Shown here in pieces: positions 26,257 to 35,001 of a DNA stretch of 64,000 nt. The notes beneath the pieces are model-generated. The model was not told the origin of the DNA and searched no databases. It saw only the letters and a program-made list of their open reading frames with translations. The stretch covers positions 558,001 to 622,000 of the forward strand of contig NZ_JAMRXH010000001.1 of the NCBI RefSeq assembly GCF_023740735.1, written 5' to 3'. The stretch's first letter is position 1. Each line of letters starts with the position of its first letter. Source of the DNA: Nocardia sp. CDC159. Its GTDB lineage: Bacteria; Actinomycetota; Actinomycetes; Mycobacteriales; Mycobacteriaceae. The position numbers were made by a program, and so were the translations under genes.

Positions 26257-27399
26257 CTATCCGCGGGCGCCGGTCGTTCCGGCGCGTTCGTCTCGATCGC
26301 TATACCCGCTGTCCGGCGAGCAAACCATTGCCGGCGGATTGCCGGACTCGTCCACGGCCACCGCGTTGCCGCCCTGCTGCTTCGCGCGGTACATGGCCGC
26401 GTCGGCCCGATGCATCAACTCGGCGAGCGTCGGGCCGCAACCGCCGCGACGGGGACGATCCGGGGCCAGGCAGGCCATTCCGACGCTGGCCGTGACAGCG
26501 ACCGGATCGGCCGCCTCGGCGACTGCCCGGCGCAGCCGCTCGGCGGCGACCCGGGCGCGGTCCGGCGGCAGCAGGGCAAGCACCGCGAACTCCTCACCGC
26601 CGATGCGAGCGACGATCGCCTCGCTCGGCGCGGCGGCGCGCAGCCGGGCCGCGGTATTACGAAGAACCTCGTCGCCCAAGTGATGGCCGAAGGTGTCGTT
26701 GATCGCCTTGAACCGGTCGAGGTCGATCACCAGCACGCAGGCGTTCGCACCGCCGTAGAGGAGATGGCGCGCATAGAACTCCAGTCCGCGCCTGCTCGAC
26801 ACCCGCGTCAGGGGATCGCTGAGGATGTCGGTCCACAACAGCCAGCAGCCGAATTGCAGGCCGGGGAGCAGCACCAGGCAGACGATCGACATCGCGAGGA
26901 TCACCGCGAGCGCCGGGATGGCCTCGGCGCCGGACAGCTTCGGCCACAGCAGCACCATCGCCGAGGCCACCGCCCAGACCGCATGTGCGGCAAGCACTTT
27001 CGGGCTGTGGAAGAAGGTGAAGTAAACGCCGACGGCGATCAGCAGCACGAGCCCGGCGAAGCGGCACAGATAGCTCTCCGAGCGCACGCACACCACCGTC
27101 AAGAACACATCCGCCCCGCCGAGCAGCAGAATCGAGCCCACCGCGACCGGCACCGGCAGAAACCACCAGCGCAGTGCCCACAGCGTGGCGATGGCCGCGA
27201 AGACGAGCACTACCTTGCGGTCGGCGGCATGCTGCGCCGAGAACGCGCTCAGGAACAGGCCCACGGCCGCGGCCATACCGCCCGAGCCGACCACGACCTT
27301 CATCCACATCAGCGCCGAGCGGGACGCGATGGTGTGCACCAACCAGCGGTAGTGACCGCCCTGGTTCCACCAGGGCCGGACCAACTCCCGACTACTCAT
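26257..27399 (-). CDS. membrane diguanylate cyclase (GGDEF)
   Basis: A 380-residue protein. Residues about 30-190 hold six hydrophobic helices with no recognised sensory fold. The C-terminal GGDEF domain begins at 'DPLTRVSSRRGLEFYAR' and has an intact active site G267-G-E-E-F271 and 'DLDRFKAINDTFGHHLGDEVL', so it should make cyclic di-GMP from GTP. The allosteric RxxD inhibitory site expected just before the motif is absent (SEAIVAR instead). I chose ATG 27399 for its AAGGGG ribosome site; the frame is open to 27420. Confidence 0.85.
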   Translation of the reverse strand: MSSRELVRPWWNQGGHYRWLVHTIASRSALMWMKVVVGSGGMAAAVGLFLSAFSAQHAADRKVVLVFAAIATLWALRWWFLPVPVAVGSILLLGGADVFLTVVCVRSESYLCRFAGLVLLIAVGVYFTFFHSPKVLAAHAVWAVASAMVLLWPKLSGAEAIPALAVILAMSIVCLVLLPGLQFGCWLLWTDILSDPLTRVSSRRGLEFYARHLLYGGANACVLVIDLDRFKAINDTFGHHLGDEVLRNTAARLRAAAPSEAIVARIGGEEFAVLALLPPDRARVAAERLRRAVAEAADPVAVTASVGMACLAPDRPRRGGCGPTLAELMHRADAAMYRAKQQGGNAVAVDESGNPPAMVCSPDSGYSDRDERAGTTGARG

Positions 27400-27612
27400 G
27401 GCGACCCCTTGGCTGCTCACCGATACATGATTGCTATTAGTTAACCACCGAGTCTATTCCGTGCCGATCGGCGGGATGCGGGCGCGATCGGGCGCGTGAC
27501 CGAAGTCTCCCGCACGATCGCACCGCGGAAAACGGTGACGAAAGTCTGACCAGAGCTGGACCGATGCCCAGCCTGCCGGGTTTCGGCCGCCGACCGCCCT
27601 AGGGTGTATCCC

Positions 27613-29034
27613 GTGCCGAACCTCACCCTCCCCGCCGCGCGGCACGGCACGGCGAGCCGGGCGGACCTGGTCTGCGCCGGGGTCGCGGTGGCCCTGGTGG
27701 CCATCGCGATGGCGGTGCCGCGAATCCTCGGCGAACAGTGGGACGGACGCCTGTCCGCGGGCGCTGCCCCGTTGATCGGCGCGGGGCTGCCGCATGCCGG
27801 ATGGGGCACGGTGCCCGCCATCGCGATCGCGGGTCTGGTCATCGCCTACGGTCCGAGTCTGGCGCACCGGCTGCCGTGGCGGGCGCTGCTGGCGCTCACC
27901 TGGTTCACCGCGGTGTGCTGGGCCTTCGCGCTGGCCATGGTCGACGGCTGGCAGCGCGGTTTCGCGGGGCGGCTCAGCACCGGCGACGCGTACCTGCCCG
28001 AGGTCGGCGGCATCACCGGCATCGGACCCATGCTGCGCGAATTCTCCGGCCGCATCCTGGATTTCCAACCGAATTCCTGGCCCGCACCCGTCGCGGGCCA
28101 CCCGCCCGGCGCGCTGCTGACCTTCGTCCTGCTCGACCGGATCGGACTGGGCGGGGGCGCGTGGGCGGCGTGGCTGTGCACGCTGGCCGGTTGCAGCGCG
28201 GCGGTCGCGGTGGCGGTCACGCTGCGCGCGCTCGGCTCGGAGCAAAGGGCCCGCGCCGCAACGCCTTTCCTCGCCCTGGCACCGGCCGCCGTCTGGCTCG
28301 CGGTCTCCGCCGATGCCCTGTTCGCCGGGGTCACGGCATGGGCGGTCGCCCTGCTGGCGCTGGCCCTGCGCGGCCACGGCGATCGGCTGCTCTGCGCGCT
28401 GTGCGCCGGACTGCTGTTCGGGGTGGGCCTCCACCTCGGCTACGGGCTGGTGCTGATGGCGATTCCGGCGGCCGCGGTGGTGACCATCGGCCTCGCCGCC
28501 GCCCGGCCCGCCGCGTACACCTTTCGCCCGGTCCTCGTCGCCGCCGTCGGCCTGGGCTCGATCGTCGCCGTGTTCGTCGCCGCGGGCTTCTGGTGGTACA
28601 CCGGCCATCCCCTGGCGGTGCAGCGCTACTACCAGGCCACGGCCGCCGAGCGCCCCAACTCGTACTGGGTGTGGGCCAATCTCGCCGCGACCGCCTGCGC
28701 GCTGGGCCCCGCGACCGCGGCCGCGCTGCACCGGGTCAGGCCCGAACTGACCCGGACCTTCTCGGTGAAACTCGCCACCCCGCAGAGCCTTTGGCGTCCG
28801 CATCTGGCCAGCGCGGAGCCGGTCGCGCTGCTCGCCGCGGCCGGGCTCGCGGCGATCCTGATGGCCGACCTCAGCGGGCTGAGCAAGGCCGAGACCGAAC
28901 GGATTTGGCTACCGTTCGATATGTGGGTGCTCGCGGCCGCCGCGCTGCTGCCCGCCCGCGGCACCCGGCTGTGGTTGGCGGCGCAGGCCGCCACCGCACT
29001 GCTGGTGAACCATCTGGTCCTGACGAACTGGTGA
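27613..29034 (+). CDS. polytopic membrane protein, GT-C-like
   Basis: A 473-residue protein with about ten to twelve hydrophobic helices. A large extracytoplasmic loop after helix 3 contains 'RLSTGDAYLPEVGGITGIGPMLREFSGRILDFQPNSWPAPVAGHPPGALL', reminiscent of the acidic/His loop of GT-C glycosyltransferases. A conserved donor motif cannot be confirmed. The start is GTG 27613 after AGGG, with GTG 27604 as alternative. The response regulator gene begins 2 nt after its stop, so membrane protein and two-component system are one operon. Confidence 0.65.
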   Translation: MPNLTLPAARHGTASRADLVCAGVAVALVAIAMAVPRILGEQWDGRLSAGAAPLIGAGLPHAGWGTVPAIAIAGLVIAYGPSLAHRLPWRALLALTWFTAVCWAFALAMVDGWQRGFAGRLSTGDAYLPEVGGITGIGPMLREFSGRILDFQPNSWPAPVAGHPPGALLTFVLLDRIGLGGGAWAAWLCTLAGCSAAVAVAVTLRALGSEQRARAATPFLALAPAAVWLAVSADALFAGVTAWAVALLALALRGHGDRLLCALCAGLLFGVGLHLGYGLVLMAIPAAAVVTIGLAAARPAAYTFRPVLVAAVGLGSIVAVFVAAGFWWYTGHPLAVQRYYQATAAERPNSYWVWANLAATACALGPATAAALHRVRPELTRTFSVKLATPQSLWRPHLASAEPVALLAAAGLAAILMADLSGLSKAETERIWLPFDMWVLAAAALLPARGTRLWLAAQAATALLVNHLVLTNW

Positions 29035-29035
29035 C

Positions 29036-29725
29036 ATGATGCGCATTCTGGTGGCCGACGACGATCCGGTGGTCCGGGAGGTGGTGCGGCGCTATCTCGA
29101 GCGCGACGGGCTGACCGTCGTGGAGACCGCCGACGGTCCGACGACGGCGGAGGTGTTGGCGCACAACGACATCGATCTGGCGATCCTCGATGTGATGATG
29201 CCGCCGCCGGACGGTATCGAGCTGTGCCGAGCCGTCCGCTCGGGCCCGCGCCCGGAGACCCCGATCATCCTGCTCACCGCGCTCGGCGAGGAGGACGATC
29301 GCATCGTCGGCCTGCGGGCTGGCGCCGACGACTACGTCACCAAGCCGTTCAGCCCGCGCGAGCTCGCGCTGCGGGTGGCCTCGGTGCTGCGCCGCGCCAA
29401 TCCCGCGCCCGCCGCGGATGAGGTGCTGCGCGGGGGCGATGTCGAACTGCGCCGCGCCGCGCGCACCGTCCGCGTCGCCGGTCGGCCGGTGGATCTCACC
29501 GCCCGCGAATTCGACCTGCTGGCCTTCCTGCTGGCGCATCCGCATCGGGTGTTCAGCCGCGAGGAGCTGCTGGCCCAGGTGTGGGGATGGAGCTTCGGGG
29601 ACCTGTCCACCGTCACCGTCCACATCAAGCGCCTGCGCGCCAAACTCGGCGACGCGCACCGCATCGACACCGCCTGGGGGCGCGGATATGCCTGGGGCAG
29701 AGGCGATTCCGGCGATGCCCGCTGA
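29036..29725 (+). CDS. OmpR/PhoB-type response regulator
   Basis: A 229-residue regulator. The receiver has '[12 protein letters not shown]', the phospho-acceptor Asp in '[17 protein letters not shown]', the conserved Thr in '[11 protein letters not shown]' and Lys in '[16 protein letters not shown]'. The C-terminal winged helix reads '[53 protein letters not shown]'. It overlaps the sensor kinase gene by 11 nt, and the preceding gene is an integral membrane protein of the same operon, which may be a target or signal source. Confidence 0.92.
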   Translation: MMRILVADDDPVVREVVRRYLERDGLTVVETADGPTTAEVLAHNDIDLAILDVMMPPPDGIELCRAVRSGPRPETPIILLTALGEEDDRIVGLRAGADDYVTKPFSPRELALRVASVLRRANPAPAADEVLRGGDVELRRAARTVRVAGRPVDLTAREFDLLAFLLAHPHRVFSREELLAQVWGWSFGDLSTVTVHIKRLRAKLGDAHRIDTAWGRGYAWGRGDSGDAR

Positions 29726-30740
29726 GACGCTCGGCCTGATCGCCTACGCCCTGGCCGGGTCGCTGCCGGTCGTCGTGGTTGGCGCGCTGCTGCTGCGCTG
29801 GACCCGCAACCGCTCGCTCACCACGAGTACGGCCGTGCTGGTGTTGATCCCGACCTTGGCCACCCTCACCGGCGTGATCGGGGTCAGCGGGCTGATGTTC
29901 ACCGACGAGCTCGAACGCACCGCGATCGTACTCGGTGTGGTGACCGCGGTGACCGTCCCCGCGGCCGTGCTGCTCGGCCGCGCCCAGGCCCGAACCATGG
30001 TGTGGGAGAAGGAGATGCTCGAGCAGGAGCGCGCGGCCGAACGCTCCCGCCGCGAGCTGATCGCCTGGGTCAGCCACGATCTGCGCACCCCGTTGGCGGG
30101 CATCCGCGCCATGGGCGAGGCGCTCGCCGACGGGGTCGTCGATCAGCCCGGCGACGTCGAGCGCTACGGGAATCAGATCGTACGCGATACTCACCGGCTG
30201 GCGGCGATGGTCGAGGATCTGTTCGAGATGTCGAAGATCAACGCCGGGGCGCTGCGGCTGGCGCTGGAACCGCTGGATCTGCGCGAGGTCGTCGACGAGG
30301 CGATCGCCACCAACGCCCCGACGGCCGCCCGCGCCGAGATCGCCCTCGCCGCAACCCAACCCGAGCACCGTGTACCGGTGGCGGGCAGCGACCGGGCGTT
30401 GAGCCGGGTGCTGACCAATCTGATCGCCAATGCCCTGGCCCATACCCCGTCCGGCGGCCGCATCGATCTCGGCGTCGGGATCGAGGGGCGCGAGGCGTGG
30501 GTGCGGGTCGACGACACCGGTCCCGGCATCGCGGCGGCGGATCTGCCGCGGATCTTCGAGGCGGGCTATCGCGGCAGCAGCGCTCGCACCCCGACCGCCG
30601 CCGAGCTGGGCAGCGGCAGCGGGATGGGCCTGGCGATCGCGGCCGGTCTGGCGCAGGCACACGGCGGCGCGATCCGGGCCGGGAATCATGGACGGGGGGC
30701 GCGTTTCGAGGTGCGGCTGCCGCTGTTTGTTCCGCAGTGA
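29715..30740 (+). CDS. sensor histidine kinase
   Basis: A 341-residue kinase with three N-terminal membrane helices (about 6-27, 38-60, 68-88) and no large external domain, a coiled linker '[18 protein letters not shown]', and the DHp motif '[18 protein letters not shown]' with H121. The ATPase domain shows N box '[17 protein letters not shown]', G1 '[13 protein letters not shown]' and G2 '[20 protein letters not shown]'. It pairs with the overlapping response regulator. ATG 29688 is an equally possible start with a ribosome site. Confidence 0.9.
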   Translation: MPAETLGLIAYALAGSLPVVVVGALLLRWTRNRSLTTSTAVLVLIPTLATLTGVIGVSGLMFTDELERTAIVLGVVTAVTVPAAVLLGRAQARTMVWEKEMLEQERAAERSRRELIAWVSHDLRTPLAGIRAMGEALADGVVDQPGDVERYGNQIVRDTHRLAAMVEDLFEMSKINAGALRLALEPLDLREVVDEAIATNAPTAARAEIALAATQPEHRVPVAGSDRALSRVLTNLIANALAHTPSGGRIDLGVGIEGREAWVRVDDTGPGIAAADLPRIFEAGYRGSSARTPTAAELGSGSGMGLAIAAGLAQAHGGAIRAGNHGRGARFEVRLPLFVPQ

Positions 30741-30811
30741 CCCGGGTAGCCGCTGACTGTGCCGGAATCACGACGACATCCGGCCGACGCCGGAGAAAGC
30801 GAGGTCTGTCG

Positions 30812-31273
30812 ATGAGCACCGTGACCGCATCGACCGAGGTGAATGTCCCCATTCGCACCGCATACAACCAGTGGACGCAATTCGAATCGTTCCCGGAATT
30901 CATGGAGGGCGTGGAGCGCGTCGACCAGCTCGACGACACCCACACCCATTGGAAGGTCAAGATCGGCCCGGTGGAACGCGAATTCGATGCCACCATCACC
31001 GAACAGCACCCCGACGAACGCGTCGCCTGGCGCTCCGACCGCGGCCCCGAACACGCGGGCGTCGTCACCTTCCACCGCATCGACGACAACACCACCCGCG
31101 TCATCACCCAGATGGACGTGGACCCCGAGGGTTTCATCGAAAACGTCGCCGACAAACTGGGCGTGCTCGACCGCCGAGTGAAGGGCGACCTGAACCGCTT
31201 CAAGGACTTCATCGAGTCCAAGGGCCACGAAACCGGCGGCTGGCGCGGCGACGTCCCGCGCCCGGGCGTCTAG
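30812..31273 (+). CDS. SRPBCC (cyclase/dehydrase-like) protein
   Basis: A 153-residue START-like protein: 'VTASTEVNVPIRTAYNQWTQFESFPEFMEGVERVDQLDDTHTHWKVKIGPVEREFDATITEQ', 'TRVITQMDVDPEGFIENVADKLGVLDRRVKGDLNRFKDFIE'. This is the polyketide-cyclase/dehydrase subgroup of SRPBCC common in actinobacteria, with a hydrophobic ligand pocket and no fixed enzymatic role. It lies alone, 71 nt after the sensor kinase. Confidence 0.85.
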   Translation: MSTVTASTEVNVPIRTAYNQWTQFESFPEFMEGVERVDQLDDTHTHWKVKIGPVEREFDATITEQHPDERVAWRSDRGPEHAGVVTFHRIDDNTTRVITQMDVDPEGFIENVADKLGVLDRRVKGDLNRFKDFIESKGHETGGWRGDVPRPGV

Positions 31274-31615
31274 CACCACCCTCCGCCCGGGCCGCCACCC
31301 GCGCGGCCCGGGCACCCTCTTCGGCGCCAGCACCGCGCTCTCCCCTCCCCGGCCTTGGGGCCATTCGCCTTCTTCCCCAGGCGTCGCGGCCTACTTCCCA
31401 GGCGTCGCGGCTTTGTTTCCGCGCGCTGGTGGCTTCCCTCCCGGGCGCTCACGACCACCCTCCACGCGCTCACGGCTTCCCTCCCCTGGTGTCCGCATCC
31501 CTCTCCCTCCACGACCCGTCTCCCCCGCCCCTCGCGCCCTCTCCCCGGGCCCCCGCGGCTCCCCTCCACCGGCATCGGCATCTTCTTTCCCCCATGCGCC
31601 CAAGCCCCTCGATTT
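31274..31615. repeat. pyrimidine-rich repetitive gap
   Basis: 342 nt with the plus strand strongly C/T-rich. 'CCCAGGCGTCGCGGC' occurs twice 21 nt apart (about 31377-31412), 'GGCTTCCCTCCC' twice (about 31429 and 31474) and 'GCGCTCACG' twice. Open frames here are low-complexity Pro/Arg/Ser or Gly/Glu shadows. No gene supported. Confidence 0.5.
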
Positions 31616-31648
31616 CCCGGTGTCGGGCGCCCAGCGCCCGACACCGGG
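31616..31648 (-). terminator. strong hairpin after lipoprotein gene
   Basis: A perfect 15 bp stem (31616-31630 with 31634-31648) with a 3 nt loop lies 6 nt beyond the lipoprotein stop codon. No U-tract follows on the minus strand, so it is a GC-type terminator or mRNA-stabilising hairpin. Confidence 0.65.
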
Positions 31649-31654
31649 ACCCCG

Positions 31655-31972
31655 TCACTTGGGAACCAGAATCCCCGTCAAATCCGCGTTCCGAATCGGC
31701 GTCTCCGGATTGGCCTGGGCCTTGCACATGAGCTGGATCGCCGTGACCGAGCGGCTGACGGTTTGATCGTCCGGGGCATTGCTCTTGTTGTCCTGCTCCA
31801 GATATTTGCGGACCGTCACGTGCTGCTTGTCGTTGTCCTGTTTGACGAATTCGCTGCACGGCGTGTCGCCGCCCTTGTTGACCGCCTCCTTGGCCTGTTC
31901 GCAGCCGGTCGCGAACAGGGAGACCAGAACCGCAGCGGCCGCGCAGTGCCGCAGGTGTCGTCGAGTGATCAT
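31655..31972 (-). CDS. small lipoprotein, HdeA-like
   Basis: A 105-residue protein with a lipoprotein signal peptide and lipobox 'LFATGC' (Cys24), so it is membrane-anchored outside the cell. The mature part 'PCSEFVKQDNDKQHVTVRKYLEQDNKSNAPDDQTVSRSVTAIQLMCKAQANPETPI' is a short helical domain with two Cys that could form one disulfide. This resembles HdeA-like acid-stress chaperone domains; the resemblance is weak and the role is inferred. Confidence 0.75.
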   Translation of the reverse strand: MITRRHLRHCAAAAVLVSLFATGCEQAKEAVNKGGDTPCSEFVKQDNDKQHVTVRKYLEQDNKSNAPDDQTVSRSVTAIQLMCKAQANPETPIRNADLTGILVPK

Positions 31973-32099
31973 GTCGCTGGCATACCCGTCTCGCGCCGGA
32001 ACAACCGTCCACGATTAGCGCGTCTGCCTGCGGGTAGAGCCGGGGTACCGGCGATTTACTGCCGAGTTGTCGACCATCGACGAAGGAGAGAGGCCCCAG

Positions 32100-32897
32100 A
32101 TGGCTGATCGGAAGAATCCTGGGCAGTTCGGCAACCGTGCGGACACCGTGGAGCAGGCCCGCAAGGGCGGTTTGGCCAGCAGTGGCAGCTTCGGCGGCGC
32201 CAATTCCGCCGATCCGCGGGCAGCGGGCCGCAAAGGTGCGAAGGCGCAACCGATCGAGGCGAAGGCCAAGGGCGGCAGGCACAGTCACCGTGCGAGCCGT
32301 CCCAGCGGCGGCTCGGCGGAGCGCAGCACCCCGAGCGCGCTGAGCGACTCCACCGAGGAGGCGGATGCGGTCGAACTACTGTGCCGACAGCACCGTCGGC
32401 TCCGCACCCTGTTCACCGAGACCGCCCAGGCCGCCGACACCGGCGAGCGCGAGCGCAAATTCTTCGAACTGCGCCGCCTGCTCGCCGTGCACGAGACGGC
32501 CGAGGAGGAGATCGTGCACCCGCGCGCCCGCCGCACGCTCGACGCGGGCGATACGGTGGTCCGCGCCCGCCTGGCGGAGGAGAACAAGGCGAAACATCAA
32601 CTGGCGGAACTGGAATCACTCGACGTGGGATCGGCCGAATTCGAGGCCAAACTCGCCCAGCTCGAGCGCGACGTCCTCGCCCACGCCGACCGCGAGGAGC
32701 GCGAGGAGTTCGCGGCCCTGCGCGACGGATTGGCTCCCGAGGAGCTGCGCCGCATGCGCCGCCTGGTGGAACTGGCCGAGTCGGTGGCCCCGACGCGCCC
32801 GCACCCGGGCGTCGAATCCGCCACCGCCAACCTGCTGACCGGCCCGTTCGCCACCATGGTGGACCGCGCGCGCGACCTCATCGCCCGGCGCGGCTGA
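32100..32897 (+). CDS. KGG motif-hemerythrin fusion protein
   Basis: A 265-residue protein. The N-terminus 'KNPGQFGNRADTVEQARKGG' matches the KGG stress-induced repeat of small general-stress proteins. A basic, Ser/Gly-rich linker to about residue 85 follows. The C-terminal HHE hemerythrin domain (about 95-215) has 'LLCRQHRRLRTLF', 'AVHETAEEEIVHPRA', 'ENKAKHQLAELE' and 'LAHADREEREEF', giving the His/Glu set for a di-iron site that can bind O2 or sense redox. 'AAGGAG' lies about 12 nt before the ATG. Confidence 0.82.
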   Translation: MADRKNPGQFGNRADTVEQARKGGLASSGSFGGANSADPRAAGRKGAKAQPIEAKAKGGRHSHRASRPSGGSAERSTPSALSDSTEEADAVELLCRQHRRLRTLFTETAQAADTGERERKFFELRRLLAVHETAEEEIVHPRARRTLDAGDTVVRARLAEENKAKHQLAELESLDVGSAEFEAKLAQLERDVLAHADREEREEFAALRDGLAPEELRRMRRLVELAESVAPTRPHPGVESATANLLTGPFATMVDRARDLIARRG

Positions 32898-33085
32898 CCC
32901 GCCTCGGATCGGCACGTCGTCCAGCACCTCGCACCCCGCGCCAGCGCCTGCGAAAGGCACCGCGGCGCAGTCGATCCAGCGGCCCGTGCGGCGCAGGGGA
33001 AGGTGACCGCGAACAGCTCCGCGGCTGGGGGCCACGCAGGGCCGGTGACCTCGGCACCTGTCGTGCGGCACATCCGCCGAGCCGA

Positions 33086-33712
33086 TCACCCCAAACCGAG
33101 CATCTCCCCGATCAACGCGACCTGATCGGCGAAATGCTCCACGAATTCGGGGGACGTCGGATCCACACCGCAGACGCCCTCGATGACATGCGGCAGGGTG
33201 GTGGGCGCCATGGCCGCGGCCATCAGCATGATCAATAGGCACGCCGGATCCACCGCCGCGGGCAGTCGCCCCTCGGCCTGCAGCTCCCGCAACCGCTGCA
33301 CACCCGCGGCGATGCCCTCGTTGTGCGTGGCCGCGTCCGGAGCGCCGCGCGGGCCGGTGTATTGCAGCCCCGCCCAGGCCAGCAGTCGCGCACCCGCCGG
33401 GTTGTGCAGGCCCTCCAGCGCATAGCGGCGCAGCTGTTCGGGCAGCGGCGTCCCGGGCGGGACCAGCTCGCGCTGGCGCTCCTGCCACAGGCCCGACATC
33501 GCTTGGTACAGGCCCTCTTTGCCGTCGAAGTAGTACGAGATCAGCTGCTGATTGACACCCGCGCGGGCGGCGATCGCGCTGATCCGAGCACCCGCGTAGC
33601 CGTGCGCGCCGAATTCGGCAGCCGCCGCCTCGAGGATCAGGCGACGGGTGCGCTCGGGATCGCGCTGGCGCTCCTGCGGCTTGGGTGACCTGCGGGGTTT
33701 CGACGTCGGCAC
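33086..33712 (-). CDS. TetR family transcriptional regulator
   Basis: A 208-residue TetR regulator with N-terminal helix-turn-helix 'RRLILEAAAAEFGAHGYAGARISAIAARAGVNQQLISYYFDGKEGLYQAM'. The C-terminal ligand domain is diverged. A basic N-terminal extension (PTSKPRRSPKPQERQRDPER) precedes it. It is divergent from the FAD monooxygenase at 33853; the 140 nt between contain an inverted repeat next to a TTGACA element, fitting control of the monooxygenase. Confidence 0.88.
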   Translation of the reverse strand: MPTSKPRRSPKPQERQRDPERTRRLILEAAAAEFGAHGYAGARISAIAARAGVNQQLISYYFDGKEGLYQAMSGLWQERQRELVPPGTPLPEQLRRYALEGLHNPAGARLLAWAGLQYTGPRGAPDAATHNEGIAAGVQRLRELQAEGRLPAAVDPACLLIMLMAAAMAPTTLPHVIEGVCGVDPTSPEFVEHFADQVALIGEMLGLG

Positions 33713-33761
33713 AGCGTGATCATAACCTCACCCAGCAGTTACAACCGTTCGAGTGAGTTAA

Positions 33762-33802
33762 TCAAACGTTTGTTTGACAAATTCCTCTGCGCGATTGACG
33801 AT
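33762..33802 (+). promoter_or_regulatory. promoter with TetR-type operator
   Basis: Inverted repeat TCAAAC-GTTT-GTTTGA at 33762-33777 overlaps a -35 hexamer TTGACA at 33774-33779. A weak -10 (GACGAT, 33797-33802) follows 17 bp later, facing the monooxygenase gene. A repressor bound here would block the polymerase. Confidence 0.5.
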
Positions 33803-33852
33803 GGGTGGGCGCTGTACGAGCAGCGCTCGTACCCCCCGAGAAGGACACGCAC

Positions 33853-35001
33853 ATGTCGACCCAACCCAGAATCCTCATCGCGGGTGGCGGGGTCGGCGGG
33901 CTCGCGCTCGCCCAGGCCCTGCACCACGGCGGTCTCGACGTCGCCGTCTACGAGCGGGATCCCGATCCGCGAATCCGCAACCAGGGCTACCGCATTCACA
34001 TCGACGCCGACGGCAATGCCGCGCTACGGGCCTGCCTGCCACCGGCGGTCCTCGACCGGGTCCGCGAAACCGGCGGGGCGGGTGGGGATCTGGTGGCCAG
34101 CTACACCCATCGCCTGGAGCGGGTCATGGTGCAGACCTTCCCGGACATCCCGGCGAGCGAGATCACCCATGTGGACCGCAACGCCTTCCGCCAGGGTCTG
34201 CTCACCGGTCTCGACGAGGTGGTGCGCTTCGGCCGGACGGTGGCCGACCACCGGATCACCGAATCCGGCCGGGTGCGCGTGGAATTCGCCGAGGGCGGCG
34301 CCGACGAGGGCGATCTGCTGATCGGCGCGGACGGCGTCGGCTCGGCGGTGCGCCGCCGACTGCTGCCGCACGCGCAGGTGCGCGACCTCGGCATCCGATG
34401 CGTCTACGGCCGGATGACGCTCACCGAGGCCACCGCCGCACTGCTGCCCGAGGATTTCCATCGCGGCTTCTGCTGGGCCGCGGACGAATCCGGCCTGGGC
34501 GCGGGCTTCGCTCCCGTGCGTTTCCGCCGTCACACCGAGGGCGCGTCGGACTATCTGATGACCACCCTGGCCGCACCCGCCGAACGACTGGGTGTGCCCG
34601 ATGAGCGGTTGTTCGCGATGTCGCCGGATCACCTGTGGCGGTTGACCGTCGCTGCCACCGCGGACTGGCATCCGGCGCTGCGCGAACTGTTCGCCCGCGC
34701 CGACGCCGAATCGTTCTTCCCGATCACCCTTCGCTACGCCGAGCGCGTCGACCCGTGGCGCACCGGCCCGGTCACCCTGCTCGGCGACGCCATCCACACC
34801 ATGCCGCCGACCGGCGGTGTCGGGGCGAACACCGCCCTGCGCGATGCGGCAACCCTGGCCGAGCAGTTGCTCTGCGGCGACCACGAATCCCTGGTGGACG
34901 CGGTCGCCGCCTACGAGGCCGTCATGCTGCCCAGGGGATTGGCCACCGTCGAGCAATCACTGCGATTCGCGCGGCAGCTGTTCGGCGGTTACGCCGCGTA
35001 G
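33853..35001 (+). CDS. FAD-dependent aromatic-type monooxygenase
   Basis: A 382-residue group A flavin monooxygenase. 'ILIAGGGVGGLALAQALHHGGLDVAVYERD' binds the FAD ADP part, 'DLLIGADGVGSAVRRRL' is the DG motif, and 'GPVTLLGDAIHTMPPTGGVGANTALRDAATLAEQL' is the GD motif. It probably hydroxylates an aromatic compound, drug or polyketide with NAD(P)H; TetX-like antibiotic modification is one option. 'GAGAAGGA' precedes the ATG. The divergent TetR is the likely regulator. Its 3' end overlaps the convergent ComB-like gene by 13 nt. Confidence 0.85.
   Translation: MSTQPRILIAGGGVGGLALAQALHHGGLDVAVYERDPDPRIRNQGYRIHIDADGNAALRACLPPAVLDRVRETGGAGGDLVASYTHRLERVMVQTFPDIPASEITHVDRNAFRQGLLTGLDEVVRFGRTVADHRITESGRVRVEFAEGGADEGDLLIGADGVGSAVRRRLLPHAQVRDLGIRCVYGRMTLTEATAALLPEDFHRGFCWAADESGLGAGFAPVRFRRHTEGASDYLMTTLAAPAERLGVPDERLFAMSPDHLWRLTVAATADWHPALRELFARADAESFFPITLRYAERVDPWRTGPVTLLGDAIHTMPPTGGVGANTALRDAATLAEQLLCGDHESLVDAVAAYEAVMLPRGLATVEQSLRFARQLFGGYAA

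Noticed and set aside
31270..31644. Gly/Glu-rich minus-strand frame and Pro-rich plus-strand frames in the repetitive gap
   Set aside because: Explained by C/T-rich repetitive DNA; no start signals or family patterns.
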